A DNA stretch of 64,000 nt from NCBI GenBank assembly GCA_041751875.1, contig JBGSIC010000004.1, positions 62,001 through 126,000 of the forward strand. The letters run 5' to 3'. Below are positions 16,562 to 25,045 of the stretch, in pieces. The position numbers were made by a program, and so were the translations under genes. Every line of letters begins with the position of its first letter. The first letter of the stretch is position 1. This stretch comes from JBGSIC01 sp041751875 (lineage in GTDB: Bacteria; Bdellovibrionota; FAC87; UBA2466; JACKAF01). The notes under the pieces were generated by a model that did not search any database, was not told the origin of the DNA, and saw only the letters and a program-made list of their open reading frames with translations.

Positions 16562-19095
16562 ACCACTATATTAATGAGGCGATTGGGAACCACGATGACG
16601 CGTTTGGGAGTTTTTCCTTCCAGAAATTTCTGTACCTTGTCTGAAGCCAAAGCCATCTTCTCTATTTCCGCGCTGCTCAAGTCTCGCGGCAACTCGAGTT
16701 TTTCCCGCAGCTTCCCGTTCACCTGAACAGGGATAGTTACGGTATCTTCAATGCAAAGCGCTTCGTCAAACGTAGGCCAAGCGGCATTCGAGGCAAGTCC
16801 CTTCAAAGCCAGTTTCTCCCACAATTCTTCCACTAGATGAGGAGCATAGGGACAAAGCAGACTTAAAAAACGAGACAGGGTTTCCTTCGGCAAGGTTTTG
16901 CACTGGCCCGCTTCATTCACAAACACCATCATCTGAGAAATAGCGGTATTGAACTGCAGGTTGTCCGTGTTCTCTGAAACCTTCTTGATTGTCTTGTGCA
17001 AAGTTTTCCAAAGCGGAAGTTCGCTGTCACCCGGCGCAACGCTCAGCTTCGGGGTCAGGTTACCGGAAGACTCTTCAACCACCAGGCGCCAAACGCGCGA
17101 CAGAAAACGCGAGATGCCTTCAACACCGTCCATCTGCCAAGGCTTGGCCTGATCCAAGGGGCCCATGAAAAGTTCGTAGAGGCGAAGTGCGTCTGCACCA
17201 TACTGGTCCACCACTTCATCGAGGTTGACGACGTTTAATTTGGACTTCGACATTTTCTCAACTTGCGACTCAAGCGGCTCAGCGGAACCTTTTAAAAAGG
17301 CTCTGTTCCCTTTCCACTCAATCGCTTCAGGTCCATGATATTTGCCACGCTCGTCGCGAAAACTGTGCGCAAGAATCATTCCCTGATTGAAAAGCTTAGG
17401 GAAAGGTTCCTTGTTTTTCACCAAACCGCAGTCAAAAAGCACTTTGTGCCAGAAGCGCGCGTAGAGCAGATGAAGAACCGCGTGTTCCACGCCGCCCACG
17501 TACAGATCCACCGGTAACCAGTAATCAGCGACTTCTTTGGACCAAGGCTCTTTCGTATTCTTGGGATCAATATAACGCAGGTAGTACCAACAGGAGCCTG
17601 CCCACTGTGGCATCGTATTGACTTCACGGCGTCCCACTTTTCCGTTTACCGAAACTTGCAACCAATCTTCAGGCGCACGCGCCAGAGGCGGCTGACCGTC
17701 CTCAGTCGGTTTGTATTCATCAATCGGCGGAAGCGTTACAGGAAGCGCAGACTCCGGTAAGGGAGTTAACGTACCGTCCTGCATATGGGCAATAGGAAAC
17801 GGTTCACCCCAATAGCGCTGGCGCGAAAAAAGCCAGTCTCGTAAGCGGTAGCGCACTCGCCCCTTCCCCTTTTTCTCTTTTTCTAGCCATTCCGTAACAG
17901 TGAGCTGGGCTTGTTCAACTGTTTTACCGTCGAGAAATCCTGAGTTAACCAGTTTGCCATCCCCCTCGTGGGCAGCTTCGGAAACTGGTTTGGCCCCGCC
18001 CGAAATCACCTCGACGATGGGAAGCTTAAACTTCGTCGCAAACGCGTGATCGCGCGGGTCATGCGCAGGTACGGCCATAATCGCACCGGTCCCGTAGGAA
18101 AGCAGAACATAATCGGCGATCCAAATCGGCAACGCCTTTTGCGTCACCGGGTTAATCGCAAACGCTCCTGTAAAAACACCCGTCTTTTCTTTGGCCAGTT
18201 CGGTGCGTGCCATTTCCGATTTGTTTTTGGTTTGCGTAACGTAGGCATCGACAGCGGATTTCTGTGCTGAAGTCACAATCGAGCTCACCAGCGCGTGTTC
18301 GGGAGCAAGCACACAGTAGGTCGCACCAAACAAAGTATCCGGACGCGTGGTGAAAACAGTAAACTTTTTATCCGAGCCTTGAATCGCAAATTCGACATCC
18401 GCCCCCAAGGATTTCCCAATCCAGTGGCGCTGCATCTCAATCACGCCCTCTGGCCAATCCAATTCTTTGAGATCCTCCAGCAACCGTTCCGCGTAGGCAG
18501 TTATTTTCAGCATCCACTGCTTCATCAGACGTCGCTCTACCGGATCGCCTGTTTCAACGTATTTTCCGTCTTTTACTTCTTCGTTCGCGAGAACGGTTCC
18601 CATCGCCGGGCACCAATTTACCGGAACTTCCGCCATGTAAGCGAGTCCCTTCTCGTACAAGCGCAAAAAGATCCACTGTGTCCAGCGATAGTACTCCGGC
18701 GAAGACGTGTTAATTTCACGTTCCCAGTCGTAACTAAATCCCAATCGTTTTACTTGCCTGCGGAAGTTGTCCACGTTGCGTTTGGTGATAATGGCCGGAT
18801 GAATGTTTTCCCGGACCGCTGCGCGTTCTGCTGGCAACCCAAACGCGTCCCAGCCCATCGGATGCAACACATTGAAGCCCTGCATACGCTTCTTACGCGA
18901 AAGCACATCCGTCGCTGTGTAACCTTCCGTGTGACCCACATGTAGTCCCGCACCCGAGGGATAGGGAAACATATCGAGAGCATAAAACTTCGGTTTCTGT
19001 TTTAGCGTCGCCACGTCGGTGGGCAAAACGAAGGTCTTTTCTCGGTCCCAAACACTCTGCCATTTGGGTTCAATTTTGGATGGATCGTACTGCAT
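16558..19095 (-). CDS. leuS: Leucyl-tRNA synthetase
   Basis: An 845-residue class I aminoacyl-tRNA synthetase. It has YPSGAGLHVGHTEGY (HIGH signature, about 40-54), the CP1 editing domain with TTRPDTLFGATYCVLAPEHA, a zinc-free WCP region, and EKMSKSKLNVV with KMSKS near residue 613. The start at 19095 (MQYDPSKIEPKWQ) is chosen because GGAAAGAAG lies just upstream and because bacterial LeuS proteins begin a few residues before this segment. The frame stays open for 48 more codons, but that stretch is a basic, unrelated sequence covering the divergent promoter region. First gene of leuS-lptE-holA. Confidence 0.95.
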   Translation of the reverse strand: MQYDPSKIEPKWQSVWDREKTFVLPTDVATLKQKPKFYALDMFPYPSGAGLHVGHTEGYTATDVLSRKKRMQGFNVLHPMGWDAFGLPAERAAVRENIHPAIITKRNVDNFRRQVKRLGFSYDWEREINTSSPEYYRWTQWIFLRLYEKGLAYMAEVPVNWCPAMGTVLANEEVKDGKYVETGDPVERRLMKQWMLKITAYAERLLEDLKELDWPEGVIEMQRHWIGKSLGADVEFAIQGSDKKFTVFTTRPDTLFGATYCVLAPEHALVSSIVTSAQKSAVDAYVTQTKNKSEMARTELAKEKTGVFTGAFAINPVTQKALPIWIADYVLLSYGTGAIMAVPAHDPRDHAFATKFKLPIVEVISGGAKPVSEAAHEGDGKLVNSGFLDGKTVEQAQLTVTEWLEKEKKGKGRVRYRLRDWLFSRQRYWGEPFPIAHMQDGTLTPLPESALPVTLPPIDEYKPTEDGQPPLARAPEDWLQVSVNGKVGRREVNTMPQWAGSCWYYLRYIDPKNTKEPWSKEVADYWLPVDLYVGGVEHAVLHLLYARFWHKVLFDCGLVKNKEPFPKLFNQGMILAHSFRDERGKYHGPEAIEWKGNRAFLKGSAEPLESQVEKMSKSKLNVVNLDEVVDQYGADALRLYELFMGPLDQAKPWQMDGVEGISRFLSRVWRLVVEESSGNLTPKLSVAPGDSELPLWKTLHKTIKKVSENTDNLQFNTAISQMMVFVNEAGQCKTLPKETLSRFLSLLCPYAPHLVEELWEKLALKGLASNAAWPTFDEALCIEDTVTIPVQVNGKLREKLELPRDLSSAEIEKMALASDKVQKFLEGKTPKRVIVVPNRLINIVV

Positions 19096-19138
19096 GCTTC
19101 TTTCCGGTTTGGCTCGTCGCACTTGCCTAGCCTGCCCC

Positions 19139-19167
19139 TTCAAACTAATTTGGGGGCGCGATAAAAT
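19139..19167 (+). promoter_or_regulatory. Possible sigma-70-type promoter for the thiolase gene
   Basis: TTCAAA (19139-19144) and TAAAAT (19162-19167) are separated by exactly 17 nt, about 30 nt before the thiolase ATG. The -10 is a 5/6 match and the -35 a 4/6 match to consensus. Placement in the leuS/thiolase divergent gap fits. Inference from sequence only. Confidence 0.4.
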
Positions 19168-19198
19168 TTTTCGGCAGTTTAGCTGAGGAGAGCACAGA

Positions 19199-20374
19199 AT
19201 GAAAGACGTAGTCATCGTAGCCGCCGCCCGCACCGCCACAGGGGCCTATCAAGGGGGATTGGAGCCCATTCCGGCCCCGCGCCTGGGAGCAACAGCTATT
19301 GAAGCCGCAGTCAAAAAGAGCCAAATGACTAAGGAGAGCATCGAGCAGTGCTACATGGGCTGTGTGCTTCCCGCCGGGCTAGGCCAGGCCCCGGCGCGTC
19401 AGGCTTCTATTCACGCCGGTCTTCCTCACTCTGTTTGTGCGACCACCATTAACAGAGTCTGTGGGAGTGGACTCAAAGCCGTGATGCTAGCGACCCAATC
19501 CATTCAGACGGGCGAATCTTCTGTGATTGTCGCGGGCGGAATGGAATCGATGAGCCGCGTACCCTTCGCGCTCGATAAAGCCAGATTTGGTTACCGTATG
19601 GGCCACGGCAAGCTAATGGATCTGATGGTTCACGACGGACTTTGGGACGTCTACAACGATTTTCACATGGGAATGGCGGGAGAGCTTTGCGCGAAAGAAT
19701 ACAAATTCACTCGCGAGGAACAAGATCGTTTCGCCAAAGAGAGCTATCGCAAAGCCCTGCATGCGATTGAAGCCGGCCTATTCAAGGAAGAAATTGCCCC
19801 AGTTTCTGTGGTTACCAAAAAAGGAACGGAACTTTTTGCCACCGACGAAGAACCCTTCAAAGCAAAAATGGATAAATTTGGTGAGCTTCGTCCCGCGTTT
19901 GATAAATCAGGGACGATCACCGCGGCCAACGCCAGTTCGCTCAGCGATGGTGCTGCGGCCTTGGTCATCGCTTCAGCTGAGGCAGCACAAAAGCAAGGCG
20001 CCAAACCGATGGCAAAGATCTTATCGTTTGCGAGTCACGCGCAATCACCCGAGTGGTTTACCACTGCGCCGGTGGGAGCCATTAACAAAGCACTTGAGAA
20101 GGCCAAACTTTCAGCCTCAGATATTGATCTCTGGGAAATTAACGAGGCTTTCGCTGTCGTGCCTCTTGCAGCCATGCGCGATATTAAGATTCCCGAGAAT
20201 AAGGTGAATGTCTGCGGTGGCGCGATCGCGCTCGGTCATCCCCTGGGAGCCAGTGGGGCTAAAATTCTCACAACGCTGGTGTACGCACTTAAGCGCGAAA
20301 AGAAACGCTACGGGGTCGTCGCATTATGTATCGGTGGCGGAGAAGGTTCGGCCTTGGTCATCGAAGCGCTATGA
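19199..20374 (+). CDS. Acetyl-CoA acetyltransferase (thiolase)
   Basis: A 391-residue thiolase. The acylated cysteine lies in TINRVCGSGLKAVM (about residue 88), the active-site His in GGAIALGHPLGASGAKIL (about 346), and the proton-donating cysteine in VALCIGGGEGSALV (about 377). The enzyme condenses or cleaves acetyl-CoA units, in the cytoplasm; whether it works in beta-oxidation or in acetoacetyl-CoA synthesis cannot be decided. AGGAGAG precedes the ATG at a good distance. Its TGA overlaps the ATG of the NUDIX gene (ATGA), so the two form an operon. Confidence 0.93.
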   Translation: MKDVVIVAAARTATGAYQGGLEPIPAPRLGATAIEAAVKKSQMTKESIEQCYMGCVLPAGLGQAPARQASIHAGLPHSVCATTINRVCGSGLKAVMLATQSIQTGESSVIVAGGMESMSRVPFALDKARFGYRMGHGKLMDLMVHDGLWDVYNDFHMGMAGELCAKEYKFTREEQDRFAKESYRKALHAIEAGLFKEEIAPVSVVTKKGTELFATDEEPFKAKMDKFGELRPAFDKSGTITAANASSLSDGAAALVIASAEAAQKQGAKPMAKILSFASHAQSPEWFTTAPVGAINKALEKAKLSASDIDLWEINEAFAVVPLAAMRDIKIPENKVNVCGGAIALGHPLGASGAKILTTLVYALKREKKRYGVVALCIGGGEGSALVIEAL

Positions 20375-20964
20375 GCGATAAAAAGCGCTTTCTGGAAACG
20401 CTAGACCGTTACGCGGAGATTTGGCTGGGGCCTTTCCCCGACCGGGAAAATCATTACGGACGGCTTCGCACTTTCGTCGAAAAGGAAAAGGAATGCTTTT
20501 CACGGGGTTTACTCAAAGGACACGTAACAGGTTCCGCACTCATCGTGAACCAAGATGAAACCAAGGTGCTTCTGACTCATCACCGCAAACTCAACAAATG
20601 GCTCCAACTTGGTGGACACCTCGATGCCGGTGAAGCGGTTCACGAGGGCGCGCTTAGGGAAGCCAAAGAAGAGTCAGGTTTAAAGGTGGTGGATTTTCTT
20701 CCCTACCAGACCCGCTTCGTTCCTTGGCCTTCGCCCATTCCCTTTGACGTGGATATTCATCCCATTCCGCAGCGGGGAAACGAGCCTGATCATTTTCACT
20801 ACGATGTGGCTTTTTTGTTTAAGACACCGTCGGAAGAGATTGTGATGTCAGATGAGTCGCACGCACTGAAGTGGTTTACTTGGGAAGAGGCGCACGGAGT
20901 GACAGAGGAACTCAGTATGAGGCGGCAGTTTGAGAAGTTCGCATGGCTGAAGGAACCGATCTAG
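20371..20964 (+). CDS. NUDIX hydrolase
   Basis: A 197-residue protein. The NUDIX box runs at about residues 81-103: GGHLDAGEAVHEGALREAKE then ESGL, with the expected Gly, REx2E and terminal Glu residues that bind Mg. Enzymes of this family cleave nucleoside diphosphate-linked compounds. The N-terminal 55 residues (FPDRENHYGRLRTFVEKEKE) are of the type seen in NUDIX proteins related to 8-oxo-dGTP/ADP-ribose hydrolases, but the substrate is unknown. The start at 20371 overlaps the thiolase stop by 4 nt; an upstream in-frame start would overlap thiolase more. The stop shares CTAG with the convergent GHMP kinase gene. Confidence 0.82.
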   Translation: MSDKKRFLETLDRYAEIWLGPFPDRENHYGRLRTFVEKEKECFSRGLLKGHVTGSALIVNQDETKVLLTHHRKLNKWLQLGGHLDAGEAVHEGALREAKEESGLKVVDFLPYQTRFVPWPSPIPFDVDIHPIPQRGNEPDHFHYDVAFLFKTPSEEIVMSDESHALKWFTWEEAHGVTEELSMRRQFEKFAWLKEPI

Positions 20965-22013
20965 CTCTCAACCTGAATGTGCACGCCTTGTTTGACGGCG
21001 ACTGTTCCTAGAATTTGGATCTTCTCAGCTAGGCAACGCGCGCGAATCCCTTCAAGTTCGGAAGGATCCGCTAAGACGAGAAGACTTCCGCCTTGGGCCG
21101 CACCACAAACCTTGCGTCCCAAAAGAGGTTGGGTATCTAAAAACTTCACAATGCCGTCGAGACGGGGCGTGTTCACCCGGAAAGCTTCCCGTCGTATTTC
21201 CCAGTCTTCACTAAGACAACGCCCTATCTGGGCCCAGTCAGGTTGATCTTGGGAAAGCTGCTCGTGCAAAAAGTCCGCTAGACCTTTTAAGTTGCGAAAC
21301 CCTTGCTCAAGTCCGGTGTCTCCCTCAAACAATGCCTTATAGACTTCCCAGTTGCTCAAACCACTGTGATGCGATTCACCTGAGTTGAGAATAAGACAGC
21401 GCTTCGAAAATTCCGACAACATGTCGATGGAGTATTCGCGCTCCTGAATATTGCCGAGCGCAAACTCATATGACCGCAATCCCCCAAATATCGCCGCCAG
21501 GTAGTCCTGATTTCCGGTTGGTAAACGCAAGAACTCCGCTTCGACATCGCGAACCCAACGTAGCAAATTCCACTGCCATCCTACTTCGCCGTAATCTCCA
21601 AAAATACGGGCCATACCGCGGGCGATCGCAACACAGAGCGCGGACGAGCCACCAAGCCCACTGCCGGAGGGCACGTCACTCTCCAAACGAAGTTGCAAAC
21701 TTTTCTTCGGTAGAACGGTCTTTTTCGCCAAGTAGGCGCTCACGACAGCGGCGGGAAACTTTAATTGAGGCGGCAACCGGCTGATTTCTTCGGCGCTCAT
21801 GGGACGTTTGAAAACCGGCGTCTCGGCCTGAGCCGCTTGGATTTTCATTTGAAATTTTGTCGACTCTTCTACGTCAAAGTGAGCTTTCTGGTAAAGATCC
21901 AGGGCCACGTTGATCGTACGGGTGCCAGAAAAAAGACAATTGACTGGCCAGATGTCGAGTGTTCCACCTGCGAGGTCAGCTCGGGTGGGAGCACGTACGG
22001 TGAATTTTTCCAT
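20961..22013 (-). CDS. GHMP-family sugar kinase (heptose/fucose kinase-like)
   Basis: A 350-residue small-molecule kinase. It starts VRAPTRADLAGGTLDIWP (about 6-23), the substrate-binding strand of GHMP kinases; the ATP loop SDVPSGSGLGGSSALCVA is at about 112-129; RLPTGNQDYLAAIFGG (about 158-173) resembles the P-G-x-Q-D-Q-Y region of D-glycero-D-manno-heptose-7-phosphate and fucose kinases; and the C-terminal GAAQGGSLLVLADP is motif 3. It probably phosphorylates a sugar for envelope or nucleotide-sugar synthesis. No heptose or fucose pathway partner is adjacent, so the substrate is open. It ends in a CTAG shared with the NUDIX gene. Confidence 0.75.
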   Translation of the reverse strand: MEKFTVRAPTRADLAGGTLDIWPVNCLFSGTRTINVALDLYQKAHFDVEESTKFQMKIQAAQAETPVFKRPMSAEEISRLPPQLKFPAAVVSAYLAKKTVLPKKSLQLRLESDVPSGSGLGGSSALCVAIARGMARIFGDYGEVGWQWNLLRWVRDVEAEFLRLPTGNQDYLAAIFGGLRSYEFALGNIQEREYSIDMLSEFSKRCLILNSGESHHSGLSNWEVYKALFEGDTGLEQGFRNLKGLADFLHEQLSQDQPDWAQIGRCLSEDWEIRREAFRVNTPRLDGIVKFLDTQPLLGRKVCGAAQGGSLLVLADPSELEGIRARCLAEKIQILGTVAVKQGVHIQVES

Positions 22014-22030
22014 AAGTTACCGCCGTAAAA

Positions 22031-22321
22031 TCAGTCGAATTCTATCACCGTTTCGTCAGGACGCACATAACCCAGAACTTCTCGTACCAAGAGTTCCTGT
22101 TTGCGCGGATCGCGAGCCAACAAAGCAATATTCGACTCTAGCTCTTGATTTCTTTTTTCCAAAAGATCGATATTACCGCTGAGCTGCTGATTTTGCTTTA
22201 CGATACGGTGCCAATCCAACCAACCGCGCTTAAAGAACACACTCGATATGAGCAAATACACGATCGCGGAAAGTAGGCAGAAGCGAAGGAAATGATCCAC
22301 ACGGATCTCAGAAGGATTCAT
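22031..22321 (-). CDS. ftsB: FtsB/DivIC-family cell-division protein
   Basis: A 96-residue bitopic protein: short cytoplasmic N-terminus, one helix (about 13-29, FCLLSAIVYLLISSVFF), then a coiled coil (about 40-66, NQQLSGNIDLLEKRNQELES) and the conserved end DPRKQELLVREVLGYVRPDE, in which the E-x2-AR-x-x-LG-like pattern of FtsB is visible. FtsB bridges FtsL and FtsQ in the divisome. A good promoter lies upstream. It lies 17 nt upstream of the GHMP kinase gene on the same strand, so the two may share a transcript. Confidence 0.8.
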   Translation of the reverse strand: MNPSEIRVDHFLRFCLLSAIVYLLISSVFFKRGWLDWHRIVKQNQQLSGNIDLLEKRNQELESNIALLARDPRKQELLVREVLGYVRPDETVIEFD

Positions 22322-22376
22322 GGGACGGATGCTCCGAAGGACAGTTTTTGTAGGAAAGAGCGGAATGCTTGCTTCT

Positions 22377-22405
22377 ATTTTAACTTTTTAACGAGAAAGA
22401 AGCAA
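22377..22405 (-). promoter_or_regulatory. Predicted sigma-70-type promoter for ftsB
   Basis: On the minus strand TTGCTT (22405-22400) and TAAAAT (22382-22377) are separated by 17 nt, about 55 nt upstream of the ftsB ATG. The spacing is ideal and the -10 matches 5 of 6 bases. Confidence 0.45.
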
Positions 22406-22446
22406 TTTAACACTGTGCATCACGCGCCAACTTTGGTGCCGCAAGC

Positions 22447-22917
22447 CTAAAAAAGCCATACCCCGCGTGCCATGCCCGCCGCAGCAAAAGGAATGAGAAA
22501 GAGAAGAACCAATTCCATGTGATTTAGGGAAAATAATTTATCCAACAAGGACGGTGTCAGGGGAATGCGCTGCCCTTTTTTCAGTTTGATTCGAGCCTGG
22601 ATAAGTTTCACCATGGGAACAAGTTCGATCAGAAAAATAGCCAGGAACAGGCCCATCTTCAGCCAGAAAAAGCCATTACCCCAGTAGAAGGATGGCGTTT
22701 TCTCCAAGCCCCCAAAAAGGCGGGCCAGACCAGTCGCAATCCAAAGAAAGGCAGAAATTCCCCAGAAATTGTCGGAGAGAAACAGAGCCGAAAGCAATTT
22801 AGGATTTTGCGGGTTCTGTTTAAGTGCCTTGAAGCAGCGGCCGCGCACAAAGAGCGCTCCCAAGCCAATGCCGAGTGCTAAGTAGTGAAGGGCGGCGAGA
22901 AGGATGCTTAAAATCAT
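22447..22917 (-). CDS. DUF2214-family membrane protein
   Basis: A 156-residue protein with four hydrophobic helices (about 2-24, 44-68, 80-103, 132-152). The first helix carries LHYLALGIGLGALFVRGR and the second NFWGISAFLWIATGLARLFG, the conserved blocks of the DUF2214 predicted membrane proteins, whose function is unknown. The start lies 3 nt after the pyruvate kinase stop, so it is the second gene of a pyk transcript. The loop between helices 3 and 4 is strongly basic. Confidence 0.72.
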   Translation of the reverse strand: MILSILLAALHYLALGIGLGALFVRGRCFKALKQNPQNPKLLSALFLSDNFWGISAFLWIATGLARLFGGLEKTPSFYWGNGFFWLKMGLFLAIFLIELVPMVKLIQARIKLKKGQRIPLTPSLLDKLFSLNHMELVLLFLIPFAAAGMARGVWLF

Positions 22918-22920
22918 TTC

Positions 22921-24363
22921 TTAAATTTTGTGAATCTTGATGGCATTCGCGGACCCCTGTACCAAGCCCGGTAGGCCCGCCGTAATCACCACGGTGTCAC
23001 CGCTATTGACCAGTGACATCGCTAGCAAGCGGTGTCCGATCGCATCGAAGACGGTCGTGTGGGACAACAGTTCCTCAAGGTCTTCCATCCATAAACCGTA
23101 CACGCCCCACTTCAAGGAAAATTGCCGATAAACGTTGAGGTTTCCCGTTACCGCATAAACCGGATTGTCCGGTCGGCATTTTGAAATGAGTAAAGAAGAG
23201 GCACCCGAACGGGTCACCACGACTATGGCTCGCGCTTTAAGAATCGAAGCAAGACGAACCGCACTTTGAAGGAGTGCCACTTCCGACTGACCGGCAGCAC
23301 TGAGTTCCCACTCGTTGTACAAAATGGCTTGGGGGCGCGGCTCCGCTTCCATCTCCAGCACAATCCGGTTCATCATCTGAACCGCCTCAAGCGGGTAGCG
23401 ACCCATCGCCGTTTCATTAGAAAGCATGATGGCGTCAGCACCATCGACAATGGCGTTTGCGACATCAGAGGCCTCCGCGCGTGTGGGCCTAGGGCTATCA
23501 ACCATCGACATGAGCATTTGCGTGGCAATGATAACGGGTTTCCCTTTCAGGTTACATCGCCGGACAATCTTTTTCTGAAGAACCGGAACACGTGGGCTGC
23601 CAATTTCCACCGCCAGGTCTCCTCGCGCCACCAAAATACCGTCCGAGGTATCAATGATTTCTTCCAAGCAGGCTTCAGCCTCTCGCATTTCTATTTTTGA
23701 AATCACCTGGATCGAGGAGTTGCGCGAATCTAAAAAACTCTTGAGATGGCGTACCTCCTGCGCGGAACGCACGAAGGAAAGCGCGATAAAATCCACCTTC
23801 GCGTTTACGCAGAAAAGAATATCCGCGTAATCTTTCTCGGTAATTGCGTGTACTGAGAAAGTCACTTCGGGAACGTTGATCCCTTTGTGATTACGTAAAA
23901 TGCCACCGATGATGACCTCACACTTGAGGCGCTCTTTGACTTTCTCGACGACCAAGACTTCGAGCAAACCGTCGTCAAAAAGTACTGTGGTTCCCACGCC
24001 AACGTCTTTGGAAAAGTCTTTATAGGTGGTAGGAATGATCGTGTCATTTCCGATGAGCCCACCTTCAGCATTGTCCGTGATAATCCAAACAGTGTCGCCT
24101 TCTTTCAAAAGAAGTTCGCCACCTTTAAGTTTACCGACTCGAATCTTGGGTCCCTGAACATCTCCCAAAATGCCAATGGGCTTGCGGAACTTTTTCTCGA
24201 GTTCTCTAATTTCTTGGATAATACGTCGGAAGTCTTCGTGATTGCCGTGAGAGAAATTGAGTCGCGCAACGTCCATTCCTTCACGGACGAGCTTCTCGAG
24301 CATTTCGGGGCTCGAGACAGAGGGACCGATGGTACACACCATCTTTGTACGGCGTTTAGTCAC
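22921..24363 (-). CDS. pyk: Pyruvate kinase
   Basis: A 480-residue glycolytic enzyme making pyruvate and ATP from phosphoenolpyruvate and ADP. It shows KMVCTIGPSVSSPEMLEKLV (about 7-26), ARLNFSHGNHEDF, GDVQGPKIRVG, the catalytic lysine in VISKIEMREA (about 222), ARGDLAVEIG with the metal ligands, and ATQMLMSMVDSPRPTRAEAS. The following segment reads MLSNETAMGRYP where E. coli enzymes have Gly or Ala before the Glu. The start is GTG at 24363, with AGGATGGGG upstream. The DUF2214 gene follows after 3 nt. Confidence 0.94.
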   Translation of the reverse strand: MTKRRTKMVCTIGPSVSSPEMLEKLVREGMDVARLNFSHGNHEDFRRIIQEIRELEKKFRKPIGILGDVQGPKIRVGKLKGGELLLKEGDTVWIITDNAEGGLIGNDTIIPTTYKDFSKDVGVGTTVLFDDGLLEVLVVEKVKERLKCEVIIGGILRNHKGINVPEVTFSVHAITEKDYADILFCVNAKVDFIALSFVRSAQEVRHLKSFLDSRNSSIQVISKIEMREAEACLEEIIDTSDGILVARGDLAVEIGSPRVPVLQKKIVRRCNLKGKPVIIATQMLMSMVDSPRPTRAEASDVANAIVDGADAIMLSNETAMGRYPLEAVQMMNRIVLEMEAEPRPQAILYNEWELSAAGQSEVALLQSAVRLASILKARAIVVVTRSGASSLLISKCRPDNPVYAVTGNLNVYRQFSLKWGVYGLWMEDLEELLSHTTVFDAIGHRLLAMSLVNSGDTVVITAGLPGLVQGSANAIKIHKI

Positions 24364-24413
24364 GGCGCCCCATCCTAGTGCAGGCGGGTGGCTCCGTCCA
24401 TACCTACGACAAT

Positions 24414-24938
24414 TTATTGAAGGAAAAAGGTGGTGAAGTGAACTCGCCGAATGGCGGCTTTTCGGAAGAACTCGTTCAAACGGCTCACGAGCTCTTCTTT
24501 GAAGTAGAGTTTGCCGTCCAGGGTGTTCAAGCGGTTGAAATCCTGCGAACGGGCAGTTTCAATGACGGTGTGCTTTACGCCCGCTAATTGCCGTTCCACC
24601 TGACTGCGCGTCTCGGGTTCAAAAAGTTCCAACTCGAGTTTTAGACGAAAAAGATGATTGGTAACAACCTTGTCCTGGTTGATATTAACGAGAACTTCAT
24701 CCAAAGAATAAAGAACCATTTCTTCAGGTTTTGCCGATGCCATCGGGTCTTGCGGCTTCGAGGCAATGTCGCGGGCCACACTGGTAGTAGCCAGTTCGGG
24801 AAATTTATTCAGGACCATGCGGTACGAGAAAAACGAATGCCAAAGGACATAAGCCCCCACAGCAAGCGTCAGCCCCGCCACCGAAGCCGATAAAATGTAA
24901 GTGATCGGCCAACGCACCCCCGAACCTCCTCGCCTCAT
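24414..24938 (-). CDS. fliL: FliL-like flagellar basal-body-associated protein
   Basis: A 174-residue bitopic protein: one helix at about 13-35, then a linker and a periplasmic domain. YSLDEVLVNINQDKVVTNHL then RLKLELELFEPETRSQVERQ (about 77-117) is the FliL core, with a predicted stomatin-like fold, followed by IETARSQDFNRLNTLDG and KEELVSRLNEFF, all family-typical. FliL surrounds stators and modulates motor torque. It is an orphan here, separated by 50 nt from pyruvate kinase downstream, with no other flagellar gene in the window. That separation and the lack of a fliM neighbour make a duplicate or a FliL-like protein possible. Confidence 0.75.
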   Translation of the reverse strand: MRRGGSGVRWPITYILSASVAGLTLAVGAYVLWHSFFSYRMVLNKFPELATTSVARDIASKPQDPMASAKPEEMVLYSLDEVLVNINQDKVVTNHLFRLKLELELFEPETRSQVERQLAGVKHTVIETARSQDFNRLNTLDGKLYFKEELVSRLNEFFRKAAIRRVHFTTFFLQ

Positions 24939-25045
24939 TATAGCTGAGTTTGATGCACGGTATTAAATGTCCCCAACTATTCATATTTGGAGTGAGGGGA
25001 AAGGCAGGCCCCATGATAAAATGAAAGCAAATCTCAATAGATACC

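Noticed and set aside
18295..18945. 216-codon open frame opposite leuS
   Set aside because: Fully antisense to the conserved leuS core, with composition expected of a shadow frame.
19096..19239. 48-codon extension of leuS
   Set aside because: It overlaps the divergent thiolase start and promoter, is unlike LeuS N-termini, and a good ribosome site supports 19095.
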